A stretch of 64,000 bases of DNA from Ypsolopha sequella (taxonomy: Eukaryota > Arthropoda > Insecta > Lepidoptera > Ypsolophidae). The DNA is taken from NCBI GenBank assembly GCA_934047225.1, contig CAKOHE010000053.1:94071-158070 (forward strand). The letters are read 5' to 3'. How positions within the stretch are numbered: the first letter of the stretch is position 1; each line of letters begins with the position of its first letter. Below are positions 51,702 through 61,873 of this stretch, one piece after another. The notes under the pieces were generated by a model, which worked only from the letters and a program-made list of their open reading frames with translations, had not been told where the DNA came from and ran no database searches. Both the position numbers and the translations under genes were made by a program.

Positions 51702-52938
51702 CTACGGGTGAGTGTGTTAGTGAGTGGACACAGACCGGCTTGTCGTGTCCGTACTGGGACAGTCGGGCTCAGATCATCTGTGGACCCATCGCCGAGCTCT
51801 ACGGGTGAGTGTGTTAGTGAGTGGACACAGACCGGCTTGTCGTGTCCGTACTGGGACAGTCGGGCTCAGATCATCTGTGGACCCATCGCCGAGCTCTACG
51901 GGTGAGTGTGTTAGTGAGTGGACACAGACCGGCGTGTCGTGTCCGTACTGGGACAGTCGGGCTCAGATCATCTGTGGACCCATCGCCGAGCTCTACGGGT
52001 GAGTGTGTTAGTGAGTGGACACAGACCGGCGTGTCGTGTCCGTACTGGGACAGTCGGGCTCAGATCATCTGTGGACCCATCGCCGAGCTCTACGGGTGAG
52101 TGTGTTAGTGAGTGGACACAGACCGGCGTGTCGTGTCCGTACTGGGACAGTCGGGCTCAGATCATCTGTGGACCCATCGCCGAGCTCTACGGGGGAGTGT
52201 GTTAGTCAGTGGACACAGACCGGCGTGTCGTGTCCGTACTGGGACAGTCGGGCTCAGATCATCTGTGGACCCATCGCCGAGCTCTACGGGTGAGTGTGTT
52301 AGTGAGTGGACACAGACCGGCTTGTCGTGTCCGTACTGGGACAGTCGGGCTCAGATCATCTGTGGACCCATCGCCGAGCTCTACGGGGGAGTGTGTTAGT
52401 GAGTGGACACAGACCGGCGTGTCGTGTCCGTACTGGGACAGTCGGGCTCAGATCATCTGTGGACCCATCGCCGAGCTCTACGGGGGAGTGTGTTAGTCAG
52501 TGGACACAGACCGGCGTGTCGTGTCCGTACTGGGACAGTCGGGCTCAGATCATCTGTGGACCCATCGCCGAGCTCTACGGGGGAGTGTGTTAGTGAGTGG
52601 ACACAGACCGGCGTGTCGTGTCCGTACTGGGACAGTCGGGCTCAGATCATCTGTGGACCCATCGCCGAGCTCTACGGGTGAGTGTGTTAGTGAGTGGACA
52701 CAGACCGGCGTGTCGTGTCCGTACTGGGACAGTCGGGCTCAGATCATCTGTGGACCCATCGCCGAGCTCTACGGGTGAGTGTGTTAGTGAGTGGACACAG
52801 ACCGGCTTGTCGTGTCCGTACTGAGACAGTCGGGCTCAGATCATCTGTGGACCCATCGCCGAGCTCTACGGGGGAGTGTGTTAGTGAGTGGACACAGACC
52901 GGCGTGTCGTGTCTGTACTGGGACAGTCGGGCTCAGAA
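51702..52938. repeat. GC-rich 97-bp satellite, about 12.75 copies
   Basis: Units start with CTACGGGTGAGTGTG at 51702 and recur exactly every 97 bp to 52866; the last is cut off at about 52938. Variation is limited to a few sites: GGGTG or GGGGG at the junction, GTGAG or GTCAG, GGCTT or GGCGT, and single changes in the last two units. Because 97 is not a multiple of three, short overlapping ORFs appear in every unit; they use GTG starts and share one sequence read in three frames, so they are not genes. Confidence 0.95.
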
Positions 52939-53012
52939 CACATATATTATATAGTGCTGCGATTAGGTAAAAGCTTAGTATAGTAGATTAATCCTGCTAT
53001 TTCATATAATTA

Positions 53013-53230
53013 CTGGCTGTTGCCCGCGACTTCGACCGCGTGGAAGAAGATAATGCGGCCACTGTGTAATAATCTCTTGGGAATTCCGCAATAAAAAGTA
53101 TCTCGGTTTTTAAGTTCTTTATAATCCATGTCTCACTGCGGAGGATCGTACAGTGGTAACCGCATCAAAACCCGTTCAGTAGTTTTTTACGTGATGCATG
53201 AAATACCGACAAAATCCCGTTTTTTATCAT
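53013..53230 (-). repeat. Lepidopteran interspersed repeat
   Basis: It begins CTGGCTGTTGCCCGCGACTT then CGACCGCGTGGAAG. I recognise this terminal phrase from a very abundant short repeat of moth genomes, here in reverse orientation. Further in, CCCGTTCAGTAGTTTTTTACG fits the same family. It is non-coding. Confidence 0.55.
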
Positions 53231-53239
53231 TATCTTACA

Positions 53240-53970
53240 CAGCAATGTTTTTGGAATATCATCAATGGACAGACAGAAAATGCTCTTTTCCTTTACAGTA
53301 TTTTTATAGAATTTAATAATTAATATACTTAATTTTACAATTTTGAGTTATTATAGTACATAGCCCGTTTCATCAAAGAAGGTACCGCCATCTGTTATAC
53401 AATTGCTGGAACTAAATTCGCATTAAAACTTTTTATTTAACAAAATGGATGACGCTATTTAAACGAAATAACTAAATATTTATTTATGCGCGTTCTAATA
53501 ATGAACAGCGCCACCTGTTGATTTTTCACCTGTACTACAATTTTATACTCAAAAATTTAGCAGTTTCCCCCCTCCTCTTTTCGCACAAGGTCCTCGAGGT
53601 CCAAAACTTGAGAAAATGTTGATTTACCATCCCTAAACAATATCTCAAAGTTTCATTAACTTCCGACTTTTTACTACCTGAAACTACCTGTCGACTGGAG
53701 TATCAATGTGCAGAGAAGCAATGGGGTCCTGCTTATTTTTACCGAATCCTAAGGTACGTAGATATCTCTAGAGATTATGTACGAGGGGAACATTACGTAC
53801 TCGAGGGGAGCATTTTTCTATATTGGTGTGAATGTGGCGCCGTTTAGCGTTTCTTATCAGCTGGTTGCAACGATTTCTTGCAGCCTTACATTTAATCCAG
53901 TTCTCCTCAGTCGAGTCTTTTTTGTCTGAGCTTAAGTCTGTCTCTAAAAGCCATCAGTTTGCGAATATTA
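53240..53970. other. Gene-free stretch
   Basis: No coding region is supported. Two related phrases (GGTACCGCCATCTGTTAT at about 53381 and ACAGCGCCACCTGTTGAT at about 53506) suggest degraded repeat copies. Confidence 0.3.
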
Positions 53971-53973
53971 TTA

Positions 53974-55200
53974 ATGGTTAATGATCTTTATTCTCATAAG
54001 AACATAGTTCACTTAAAATGAGATTTTGCTTAAATAACATTTAGTTTATACTATGATTTGTCGACAGTGTACATATATTATGTTGGTAGGTAATATTTTA
54101 CTTTAAAACACGTTTGTTGCAATGTAAGTTTTGAGCTTAGTTTTAAAAGTAGATCAATTCACATTCTTTTATGTCATTTGATAATTTGTTATAAAGTTGC
54201 ACTCCACCATATAGTAAATTTCTTTTTCCATACTCAGTCCTTGGACAATGTGATTTTAGTATATTTTTTTTTCAGAGATTATGTTTAAATGTTCTTTTCT
54301 CCGGGTTAATTTCTGTATGCATTTGTTTATTTAGAAGTTTTCGTATAAGGATACAAGTATATTTGTTTAAGATTGAACAATTTGGTATTTTTATATAATG
54401 TACGTGTATGTGTTAAGTATTCAAACTGTAGAAGAACCTTTATAAGTTTTTTTGTGTAGTTTGAAGGCGTTTAAGGTTAGATTCTGCAGCACAACCCTAT
54501 ATTTCAGTAAGATAGTCTAGTTTTGATTTCACCAGGGTGTTATACAGTGTATAGCGTATTTCCCTTGGTACACAATGTACCATTCTGTGTAAAGCTCCAG
54601 TAAGAGATGTTATTTTAGAATGCACATGTTCAATGTGTGCCCTGAATGTCAATCGATCATCTAATGTAAGACCGAGATATTTTACTTCACGTGATTGATG
54701 CAAAGTTTCGTTATTAATGGTAAGTGGAGGAAAATCTTTGATTTTTTTATTTTTTGCGGAATATATCATGTATGATGTTTTTTTTGTATTTATAGTTAGT
54801 AGGTTGTATTGGCACCACCTGTTATATGTATTTAGATCCTCTTGTGCTTGTTTTGTGATTTCAAAGATATCATGACCAAAATAAAAAAGGCAAGTGTCAT
54901 CTACGTACAAGGTAATATGGCCCTTTATACCTACTTTTGATATATTGTTAACATAAATAAAAAAAAGCAAGGGGCCCAAAATTTATCCTTGAGGAATTCC
55001 ACAGGTAATTCTAGAGGGTTTGCTTTCATAGTCACCCATTTTTACAATCTGTTGCCTGTCTTTATGACACAAACATTTCATATACCGGTCCAGTGATGCT
55101 AATGTTGTGAAGCTTTTGTAGAAGTAGATTATGGCTCACCGTATCAAAAGCTTTTTGTAAATCTATAAAGATATAAATCCGTACATTTTTTAAATCTATA
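53974..55200 (-). mobile_element. LINE 3' fragment, degenerate
   Basis: On the minus strand a partial RT (FIDLQKAFDTVSHN near 55170, with stops, then the open part 54979-54497) is followed by a decayed C-terminus and 3'UTR. It ends near AATAAAGATCATTAA at about 53975. The 5' half is missing. Confidence 0.72.
54497..55190 (-). pseudogene. LINE reverse transcriptase fragment (YVDD)
   Basis: The open stretch 54979-54497 reads GPLLFFIYVNNI, LYVDDTCLF, VKYLGLTLDDRLTF and ALHRMVHCVPREIRYTLY, typical of a CR1-like LINE RT palm and thumb. The catalytic box is YVDD. Upstream sequence to 55190 continues the RT in the same family with several stops. Confidence 0.75.
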
Positions 55201-55880
55201 TATATATTACAACCTTATATGCTATCCAGCCAGCGCGCTGGATACGCTGCACTCGTAGCACAGTGTTTAAGGCCCCTCAATTATAAAATGAACATTTTGT
55301 TTAATTCATACCGTTAGTAATTACGTTATTAAAAATCCAAAAAAAATATATATTAGAAACGAGGATATACTTAAGTAACTTGTCGTTCTGAAAACGTAAT
55401 TTAATTAACTTCGCTTGATAGAAAAAAATCGCAAAGTTAGCGCTAAAAAAATCTTAACATCGAGCTAATGATATGTATTTTTAAAGCTATACATCTCAAA
55501 ATATGCGAGAATTTTCTACATACATTACTTAAGTTACTTATTGAACGCTTTTTGATCACAATTAACATTTGAAATAAATATGAAATAATACATATAATTT
55601 CTTCCCGCATTGCTCTGATCGCTGTTTGTCGCCTGCGACCAGTTCGCGCTGAGGCGCTCTGGAGGTCGGACCTGTGCCAGTTTTTGCTCTGCGCTATAAA
55701 ACCATAAACATTTTTAAAATATATATATAAAATGGGACAAAATAAAATTTAAAGGAGATCGAAGTAAATTTTCATATAGAGAGAGACAAAAAAGAATGAA
55801 CTAAGGAACTTTGTAACCATTTTATACGGTAACTATAGCATTTTTTAATAGAACAAAAATACATGGTAATCTGCAGGATA
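55201..55880. other. Gene-free AT-rich stretch
   Basis: No exon, RNA gene or clear repeat is supported. A small GC-richer patch lies at 55630-55690 (CGCCTGCGACCAGTTCGCGC). Confidence 0.3.

Positions 55881-55883
<3 letters not shown>

Positions 55884-55932
<49 letters not shown>
55884..55932. repeat. Poly(T) run of about 49 nt
   Basis: Uninterrupted T from 55884 to 55932. It could be the reverse-strand poly(A) tail of an unseen retrocopy or simple expansion. Confidence 0.9.
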
Positions 55933-55934
<2 letters not shown>

Positions 55935-56121
55935 GTGGGTAGTCATATGTGCCACACATGAAAATAGAGCTCCATATTATTTTTTTAATTTTTAATTATT
56001 TGTTGCTGTTTTTTATATGTTATAATTAGTGGAATTCATTAATAGACCCCTTCTACACCTGGACAGTTAAAATTTCTTCAAGAATTACTAGTGGAAGTTG
56101 TATACAAAACCTGAGTGTGAA

Positions 56122-56874
56122 ATGGACCCCTACACCCAGCTATCCAAGAGCATGGAGGATATGGCGGCTATGTTTCTTGAGAGGATGAGTGACTATGAGA
56201 AGAATCTACACAATGCTGCTCCTGGCACTGCCACAAAAGCTCCTCAAAATTTATCTGCACTGGCCGGTGAGTTTGCACAATTTAAAACATTTGTGTGTGA
56301 ATCACTGTCCATGCTAAGATCACAAGTTGAGCTACTAGCCCTTGGCCTAGATCGGCATGAGATGGTGTCAAGAAGAAAGGTCCTCTTATTCCATGGCATT
56401 CCTGAAACCAAAGATGAAGATCCTATAGCGAAAGTCTCAAAAGTAATAACTGACCAAATGAAGTTGACAGATCAATGTACCAAGGAGATAGCTGTATGTC
56501 ATCGTCTCGGCAGTAAAACTTCCAAAACCAGACCTCTATTGGTGCGTTTCTCAGTCTTTTCTTCACGTGCTGCTGTGTGGAACTCCAAAACGGGACTCAA
56601 GGGAACTGGAGTTACAGTCTCAGAGTTCCTAACCAAAGCTCGAAAAGATACATTTATAGCTGCCCGCAAACACTTTGGTTTGAATAAGTGTTGGACATCA
56701 GAAGGAAGGATAGTGTTGCTGCTACCGGACAAGACTCGGCACAAGGTGGAGCGGATGGCTGAGCTGGCAATTCTTATGAAAAAGTTTCCTTCGACAGACA
56801 TATCTCAGAACCCAGAAAAGCCAAAAAAACAATCCACTAGGCGAGGAGCAGCTGCAGCTGCTTCAACCAAATAG
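56122..56874 (+). CDS. LINE ORF1 with L1-ORF1-like RRM
   Basis: 250 codons from the ATG at 56122 (MDPYTQLSKSMEDMAAMFLE). An N-terminal helical segment leads to SRRKVLLFHGIPETKDEDPI, EIAVCHRLGSK, RPLLVRF and LKGTGVTVSEFLTKAR. This is the layout of the RNA-binding RRM and C-terminal domain of L1-type ORF1 proteins, which some CR1-like insect elements also have. The C-terminus is basic (KPKKQSTRRG). It would package element RNA. The longer frame from 56098 starts without ATG and was not used. Confidence 0.8.
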   Translation: MDPYTQLSKSMEDMAAMFLERMSDYEKNLHNAAPGTATKAPQNLSALAGEFAQFKTFVCESLSMLRSQVELLALGLDRHEMVSRRKVLLFHGIPETKDEDPIAKVSKVITDQMKLTDQCTKEIAVCHRLGSKTSKTRPLLVRFSVFSSRAAVWNSKTGLKGTGVTVSEFLTKARKDTFIAARKHFGLNKCWTSEGRIVLLLPDKTRHKVERMAELAILMKKFPSTDISQNPEKPKKQSTRRGAAAAASTK

Positions 56875-56879
56875 AAGCT

Positions 56880-57580
56880 ACTCTCCATCCATAATCAGAC
56901 TTATCAGTAATCATCTGAGTGGACACTTGATTTGCTTGTTTTGTTTAGATTTTGGGGCGCGCCACATGGTCACTTTAATTTGTCAGGACTATCCGATGTA
57001 CTGTTCCAAAGTCCACTCTACCTACAGTTTGAGGTGGGTATTATTATCAAAATCACTTCAAATTTTGTGCATTCATTTCCTACTCATAAAAAATTTGTGA
57101 CTTGACAGCTGAGCTGAGTTAGTTGATTGACATTTACGAAGTTTGTTTGGGATTGGGATGTTGGCTCTGTTCCGATTTGGAGTTTGCATTCTGCATTTCG
57201 CCGCCTGCGTTCAATAATTTATCCCAAATCTGAACATTACCACGACATTTTAACAGGCCTTTATATTCTTTGTTTTTTGTTTTTCGTGTATGAAGATACA
57301 AATATTAGCTTGTTCTGTTTTTAAATTGTTTATTTTACTTTTTAATTTTATTATTAGTTATAATTTTTTTTGCTTGAAAATGTTAAGTGTTTAATAGTTT
57401 TCTGTTAATTTAAGCATGTAGATATTTTAGAGTTTTCTTCCCGCAGTCCTAATGTAGAAGGGGTCGAGCTAAATATTAATTTTTTTTTTTTTTACTAAGT
57501 ACTTATTCTAGTTTATTTTTGTATATATTTATTTTTACATTATATTTATAATATTATAATTATTTATTAAGTATTATTTG
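56880..57580. other. Spacer between ORF1 and ORF2 of the LINE
   Basis: About 700 nt with no ORF resembling a known domain. T-rich at the right end. Contains TGTAGAAGGGGTC (about 57454), the inverse of a motif just upstream of ORF1. Such a long inter-ORF spacer is unusual for a LINE. Confidence 0.45.
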
Positions 57581-57585
57581 ATATT

Positions 57586-60500
57586 ATGAGTATACCACAT
57601 TTTGATGATACTTTCTTTTCATGCTCTTCGTCCGAAGAATACACCAGTGCGAATAGCGATGATGACTCTGATAGCGGTGTTTCGTTACGTGATCGCTTAT
57701 TTTCTGTTTTTGATAGTAGTAATTATAAACATAATCTTAATATCGTACACATTAATGCCGAAAGTCTACATGCTCACTACCCAGATATGTTAGCAGCGTT
57801 TAGCAATGTGCGTGTGGATGCAGTGTTCGTTTCCGAAACCGTATTGAAGCCTACACTACCGTCCACCATGTATAGCTTACCTGGATTTAGATTAATTCGA
57901 AATGACAGGATCGGTAAAGGCTGGGGAGGTGTTGCGATCTACCTTCGTGCAGACATTCCTTGTAAGGTTGTCAAGCAATCTCCTAATCCATACACTAAGT
58001 CAGCTGAATATCTGTTTATTGAGTTATATCTCCATCACACTAAGGTACTTCTGGGTGTCTTATACAGTCCCTCCCTCAAGATTGACTACTTTGCTAATTT
58101 TGAATCTCTGCTTGATGAGTTAAGTCCTCTATATGATGACGTCATTGTTCTTGGTGATTTCAATACGTGTCTATTGAAAAACGATCATCGCTCCAAGCAA
58201 CTTAATTCCATTGTTTCCTCATTAAATATGAAAATACTTCCTTTGTTTGCAACTCATTATAAGCCCCACTGTGTCCCATCTCTTCTTGATTTAATTATTG
58301 TCTCTAATCCCCCAAAAGTAGCCACTCATGGTCAGTTCACATCTCCTTTCTCATATCATGATTTAATTTTCCTTTCGTATAAAGTACGCCCCCCCAAACA
58401 TAAGCCCAAGTTTCTTCTTCTGCGGAGTTTCAAAGGGATAGATCTGGAGGCGCTTAGAGCGGAGGCATTGGCCATAGACTGGACTCCTGTTTTATGTTCT
58501 CAAACTGTAGATGCCAAGGTGCATAACTTTAATCAAATACTTATTTCTTTATTTGACAAACACGCACCAATTAAAAGAATTAAAGTCAAGCATCTGCCAG
58601 CTCCATGGCTCACACAGAACATACGAGATGCTATGGCGTTGCGAGACAAGGCCAAGCGTAATTATAAAAAATGTCCTAGTGAAATTAATTTTGAAAATTA
58701 CAAACAGTTGCGCAATCGCTGTACAAAGATGTGTAGAAACGCAAAGAGGCACCATATTCACAAATCTGTCAATAATTACAGCCCTGCTCAGGTCTGGAAA
58801 TTCTTAAAAACGCTCGGAATTGGCAAATCATCCGAAACCCATCCAGGGACTATTGATTTGAATGCACTTAATCAGCATTTTTCTAAACCGCCTGTCTCCT
58901 TAGAAGACAAATTAAAAAACAAAACTCTCCTAAACCTTCGTAATAAGCCCAAACCCGACTGCGATCATTTTACCTTCAAGACTGTTTCTGAGTGTGACGT
59001 TAAGAGAGCAATTCTTTCTATTACTTCAAAGGCTGTGGGTGATGACAAAATTTGCTCTCAAATGCTGCATCTTATACTAGATGAACTTTTACCTGTCCTA
59101 GCTGACGTTATCAACTGCTCCCTTGTCACCAGCTCATTCCCCACAGCCTGGAAAAATGCACATGTCATCCCTCTTCCAAAGACTACAAACCCTTCATCGT
59201 TTTCTGAGTATCGTCCAATTTCCATTCTTCCTATCCTTTCTAAAGTTCTTGAGTCTTTAGTCCACAACCAACTTTCGTATTTCCTATCTAAAAATAGTTT
59301 ACTCAATCACTTTCAATCTGGATTTCGCCCAGGGCATAGCACCGTCACGGCACTCCTGAAAGTCTCCGATGATATAAGATTAGCTATTGACAATAAGAAA
59401 CTGACTATACTCACACTATTGGATTTCAGTAGTGCATTTAACTGTGTAGACTTCGATGTACTCCTTAGCATTCTTAGCTCTCTTAACGTATCTCCTCTTG
59501 TCACAGAATGGTTTGATACTTATTTAAGGGGTCGCCTGCAGTGCATACGCTCGGACGAGGTTTCCTCGGAGTGGTGCCAACTAACTGCTGGCGTACCTCA
59601 AGGTGGTGTCCTCTCTCCTCTCCTTTTTTCAATTTTTATAAATTCTGTTTCCAATGTTCTTTCTTCGAACTACCATCTCAACGCAGACGATTTACAACTC
59701 TACCGCCACTTTGACGTAACTGAGGCAAATATTGCTGTCTCAGAAATGAACAGCGATCTTTCAAACATTCACAGGTGGGCGGAGGCATTCGGACTTTTGG
59801 TTAATCCCAAAAAATCTCAAGCCATTATTTTGGGTAGCAGATATATGACTAGCCTTCTCAATCAAATGGTAATTCCACAAGTAGTTTATAACGATATCCC
59901 TATTGCCTACACTAAATCTGCAAAAAATTTGGGTGTCATATTTGATTGTAATCTGACGTGGGCTGCGCATATTAATGAGGTCAGCAGGAAAGTCTTTGCC
60001 ACATTTCATTCTCTTAAGCGTCTCCAGAAATTTCTCCCCTTTGAAACTAAAGTTACTCTCGCACAATCTCTACTTTTGCCGATCATCAACTACGCTGATG
60101 TCTGTTTTTTAGATGCCAGTCAGGAGCTGCTTGGTAAACTTGAACGTTTACAAAATCTGGGAATCAGGTTTATCTATGGACTAAGAAAATATGATCATGT
60201 ATCTCAGTACCGTGAACAATTAAAATGGCTTCCCATTAAACAGCTTCAGTATGTTCATATCCTCTGTTGCCTTTTCAACATTTTAAAGAGTCCCACTTCT
60301 CCTCCATACCTCCGCGATCGTTATGAGTATATTTTCCTTAGAGACAAGCAAGTCAGGTCTCATACAGTCTCACTTTTAAAAACACCTTCTCATAACACCG
60401 GGGCGTATGGAAACTCTTTCACTGTTAAGTCCATCAAACTGTGGAACTCCCTTCCTCACACTATCAGGGATAGCCCCTCCATTGGTGTATTCAAAAGGAA

Positions 60501-60624
60501 AATAAAAGAGCACTATCTTCGACAATACTTATCGTGTAGGTGTATTATGTATATATATCATTTATTGTGTATTTATTTACTGAATATGTATTGTTATATT
60601 TATTTATACTATGTAGGCATGTAA
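57586..60624 (+). CDS. LINE ORF2: endonuclease-reverse transcriptase, open, RT box NADD
   Basis: 1012 codons are uninterrupted. An acidic N-terminus (SSSEEYTSANSDDDSDSGVS) precedes an EEP endonuclease with NIVHINAESL, SETVLK, VLGDFN and SYHDLIFL. The RT has LLDFSSAFNCVDFDVL, GVPQGGVLSPLLF and HLNADDLQLY with the box at about residues 699-702. The usual first residue of that box is Tyr or Phe; here it is Asn (AAC at 59680-59682). The thumb and C-terminal part (WNSLPHTIRDSP, FKRKIKEHYL) are present. The protein is full length, but RT activity may be impaired by the Asn. Confidence 0.92.
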   Translation: MSIPHFDDTFFSCSSSEEYTSANSDDDSDSGVSLRDRLFSVFDSSNYKHNLNIVHINAESLHAHYPDMLAAFSNVRVDAVFVSETVLKPTLPSTMYSLPGFRLIRNDRIGKGWGGVAIYLRADIPCKVVKQSPNPYTKSAEYLFIELYLHHTKVLLGVLYSPSLKIDYFANFESLLDELSPLYDDVIVLGDFNTCLLKNDHRSKQLNSIVSSLNMKILPLFATHYKPHCVPSLLDLIIVSNPPKVATHGQFTSPFSYHDLIFLSYKVRPPKHKPKFLLLRSFKGIDLEALRAEALAIDWTPVLCSQTVDAKVHNFNQILISLFDKHAPIKRIKVKHLPAPWLTQNIRDAMALRDKAKRNYKKCPSEINFENYKQLRNRCTKMCRNAKRHHIHKSVNNYSPAQVWKFLKTLGIGKSSETHPGTIDLNALNQHFSKPPVSLEDKLKNKTLLNLRNKPKPDCDHFTFKTVSECDVKRAILSITSKAVGDDKICSQMLHLILDELLPVLADVINCSLVTSSFPTAWKNAHVIPLPKTTNPSSFSEYRPISILPILSKVLESLVHNQLSYFLSKNSLLNHFQSGFRPGHSTVTALLKVSDDIRLAIDNKKLTILTLLDFSSAFNCVDFDVLLSILSSLNVSPLVTEWFDTYLRGRLQCIRSDEVSSEWCQLTAGVPQGGVLSPLLFSIFINSVSNVLSSNYHLNADDLQLYRHFDVTEANIAVSEMNSDLSNIHRWAEAFGLLVNPKKSQAIILGSRYMTSLLNQMVIPQVVYNDIPIAYTKSAKNLGVIFDCNLTWAAHINEVSRKVFATFHSLKRLQKFLPFETKVTLAQSLLLPIINYADVCFLDASQELLGKLERLQNLGIRFIYGLRKYDHVSQYREQLKWLPIKQLQYVHILCCLFNILKSPTSPPYLRDRYEYIFLRDKQVRSHTVSLLKTPSHNTGAYGNSFTVKSIKLWNSLPHTIRDSPSIGVFKRKIKEHYLRQYLSCRCIMYIYHLLCIYLLNMYCYIYLYYVGM

Positions 60625-60766
60625 ATTTTATGTAGTTTGTTATTATTTTTAACTAATTAGGTATCTACTATTAATTTAATCTTGTTTCTGTATAAATATT
60701 ATCGTGCACAATATGAATATCTTATTTATTTCAAATATCCTTATCACCCTTGGTTTGCTGGAAGAA

Positions 60767-60782
60767 ATCTCATTATTGAGAT
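60767..60782 (+). other. 3'UTR hairpin of the CR1-like LINE
   Basis: ATCTCA (60767-60772) and TGAGAT (60777-60782) form a stem with a TTAT loop. It sits between GCTGGAAGAA and AAGCACGCCATTGTACA. The same order with a different stem occurs at 16781-16796 (minus strand), so the structure is conserved while its sequence changes, as expected for an RT recognition element. Confidence 0.6.
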
Positions 60783-60879
60783 AAGCACGCCATTGTACAT
60801 AACTTTTATTATATAATTTAGAATTAAGTTTTCTGTGTGCAACAAGAATAAATATATAAATAGTGATGTGGTTTTTCCT

Positions 60880-61535
60880 GAATTTCATTATAATATACAG
60901 AAATGAAGCAAGAAAAATCTAAGTTTACCCTTATTTCTCGATTTTTTGTTCACTTGTAACAACATAACTGCTGCAGTTTTTATCGAAACAGTGTGAAAAT
61001 TTATAAACTTCTACACAAAATAATATAACTTGATTTGGTTTTCTCAGTTCTTGGAAATTTATTTTATTTTAGATAAAATAAATTAAAAACACACTATTTT
61101 CGCATTTTTCAGCCGTAGCGACTGACGTAACAGCCATGTTGCAGTGCGAGCTGATAATGATTTCATTTTAATATGGTTTTGTTCAAAATTTCAACCACCA
61201 CGAATCGAGTTGCTAATTATTCCGACGGAGCCACCCCTTACTATTGCCAAATGGGTACTTTCTAAAGCCTACTCCTCGTTTACGGTCAAACAAAAAATAA
61301 TGATAAAATGTATAATGAATAATCAGCTCTTAGACAACATATGCAACATTTTTCTTTTTCATACCACCAAAACTTCTATATGAAAAAAAATATTTACTAA
61401 ATGGTGTTTTTTGGCTTGAATTTCCTACTGCTCCTAAGTAGCTTAGCCGATTAAATTTATTTATGCTTTGATAAATAGATAAACTTGATAGCTATAAACA
61501 TAACATAGGATTATTTAATTGAACAATCACGTCCA
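60880..61535. other. Gene-free AT-rich stretch
   Basis: No exon supported. GTAACAGCCATGTTGCAGTG at about 61128 resembles part of the dispersed repeat at 61540-61680. Confidence 0.3.
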
Positions 61536-61539
61536 AGTA

Positions 61540-61680
61540 AAAAGTATAATTTTCTCCTATTTCGCCCTATCAAGGACACAGCGAGCGTCGTAACAGCCAC
61601 TATGCATTGCGCGCTGATATGAACGTTATTTCAATGTCGTTTCCATTGATATTCGTACTGACAAATATCGAGCTGCTAAT
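61540..61680 (-). repeat. Dispersed repeat, opposite orientation to 37110-37275
   Basis: Blocks AGTATAATTTTCTCCTATTT, TCGTAACAGCCAC and TATTTCAATGTCGTTTCC are reverse complements of the copy at 37110-37275. It is non-coding and directly downstream of the chitinase exon. Confidence 0.55.
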
Positions 61681-61707
61681 TTGGCGATGGTAATCGCCGC
61701 CACTTAC

Positions 61708-61873
61708 CAACAAGGCTCCTGATGAAGGTCGTCCTGCTTCGCTTCTCCGCCACCATTCTGGAGTATTTGGCTCCTCCTTCCGCCCAGCCTCCGACTGCCA
61801 CCGTGAACTTCACCTCAGGATGCGACCGCCGCAACGATGTGAAGTTCTTGAAGCCATTCTTTTCCACGTCCAG
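61708..61873 (-). CDS. Glycoside hydrolase family 18 chitinase, one internal exon
   Basis: On the minus strand a TCGCAACCAG acceptor precedes 61873 and G|GTAAGT follows 61708. The 55 codons plus one base contain KNGFKNFTSLRRSHPEVKF, TVAVGGWAEGGAKYSRMVAE and TTFIRSLV. The block K..VAVGGWAEGG..YS.MV is the conserved region 1 of insect GH18 chitinases, ahead of the catalytic DGLDLDWEYP segment, which would lie in the next exon. Chitinases hydrolyse cuticular or peritrophic chitin during moulting. The catalytic exon and others were not found in the window, so the flanking introns are long or the gene is fragmentary. I cannot say which chitinase group. Confidence 0.8.

Larger units (their letters stand above)
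56040..60870 (+). mobile_element. CR1-like LINE, both ORFs open
   Basis: ORF1 (56122-56874), a 711-nt spacer, ORF2 (57586-60624) and a 3'UTR with a conserved hairpin ending near GTGCAACAAGAATAAATATA at about 60860. Both ORFs are uninterrupted, so the copy is young. The 5' limit is uncertain. A 13-bp inverted pair (GACCCCTTCTACA at about 56045, TGTAGAAGGGGTC at about 57454) brackets the ORF1 part. Confidence 0.82.

Noticed and set aside
50195..51705. Copy 2 of the LTR as a simple solo LTR with target duplication
   Set aside because: Flanks CCAT and CTAC differ, and a PBS-like site adjoins one end, so a 5' LTR of a truncated element is the better reading.
51702..52938. CRISPR-like array
   Set aside because: There are no variable spacers between constant repeats; whole units are nearly identical, and the context is a eukaryotic genome.
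51708..52954. A ladder of 75-95-residue overlapping ORFs in the 97-bp array
   Set aside because: They use GTG starts, read the same 97-bp unit in three frames and close every three units. They are a by-product of the tandem repeat and not a protein family.
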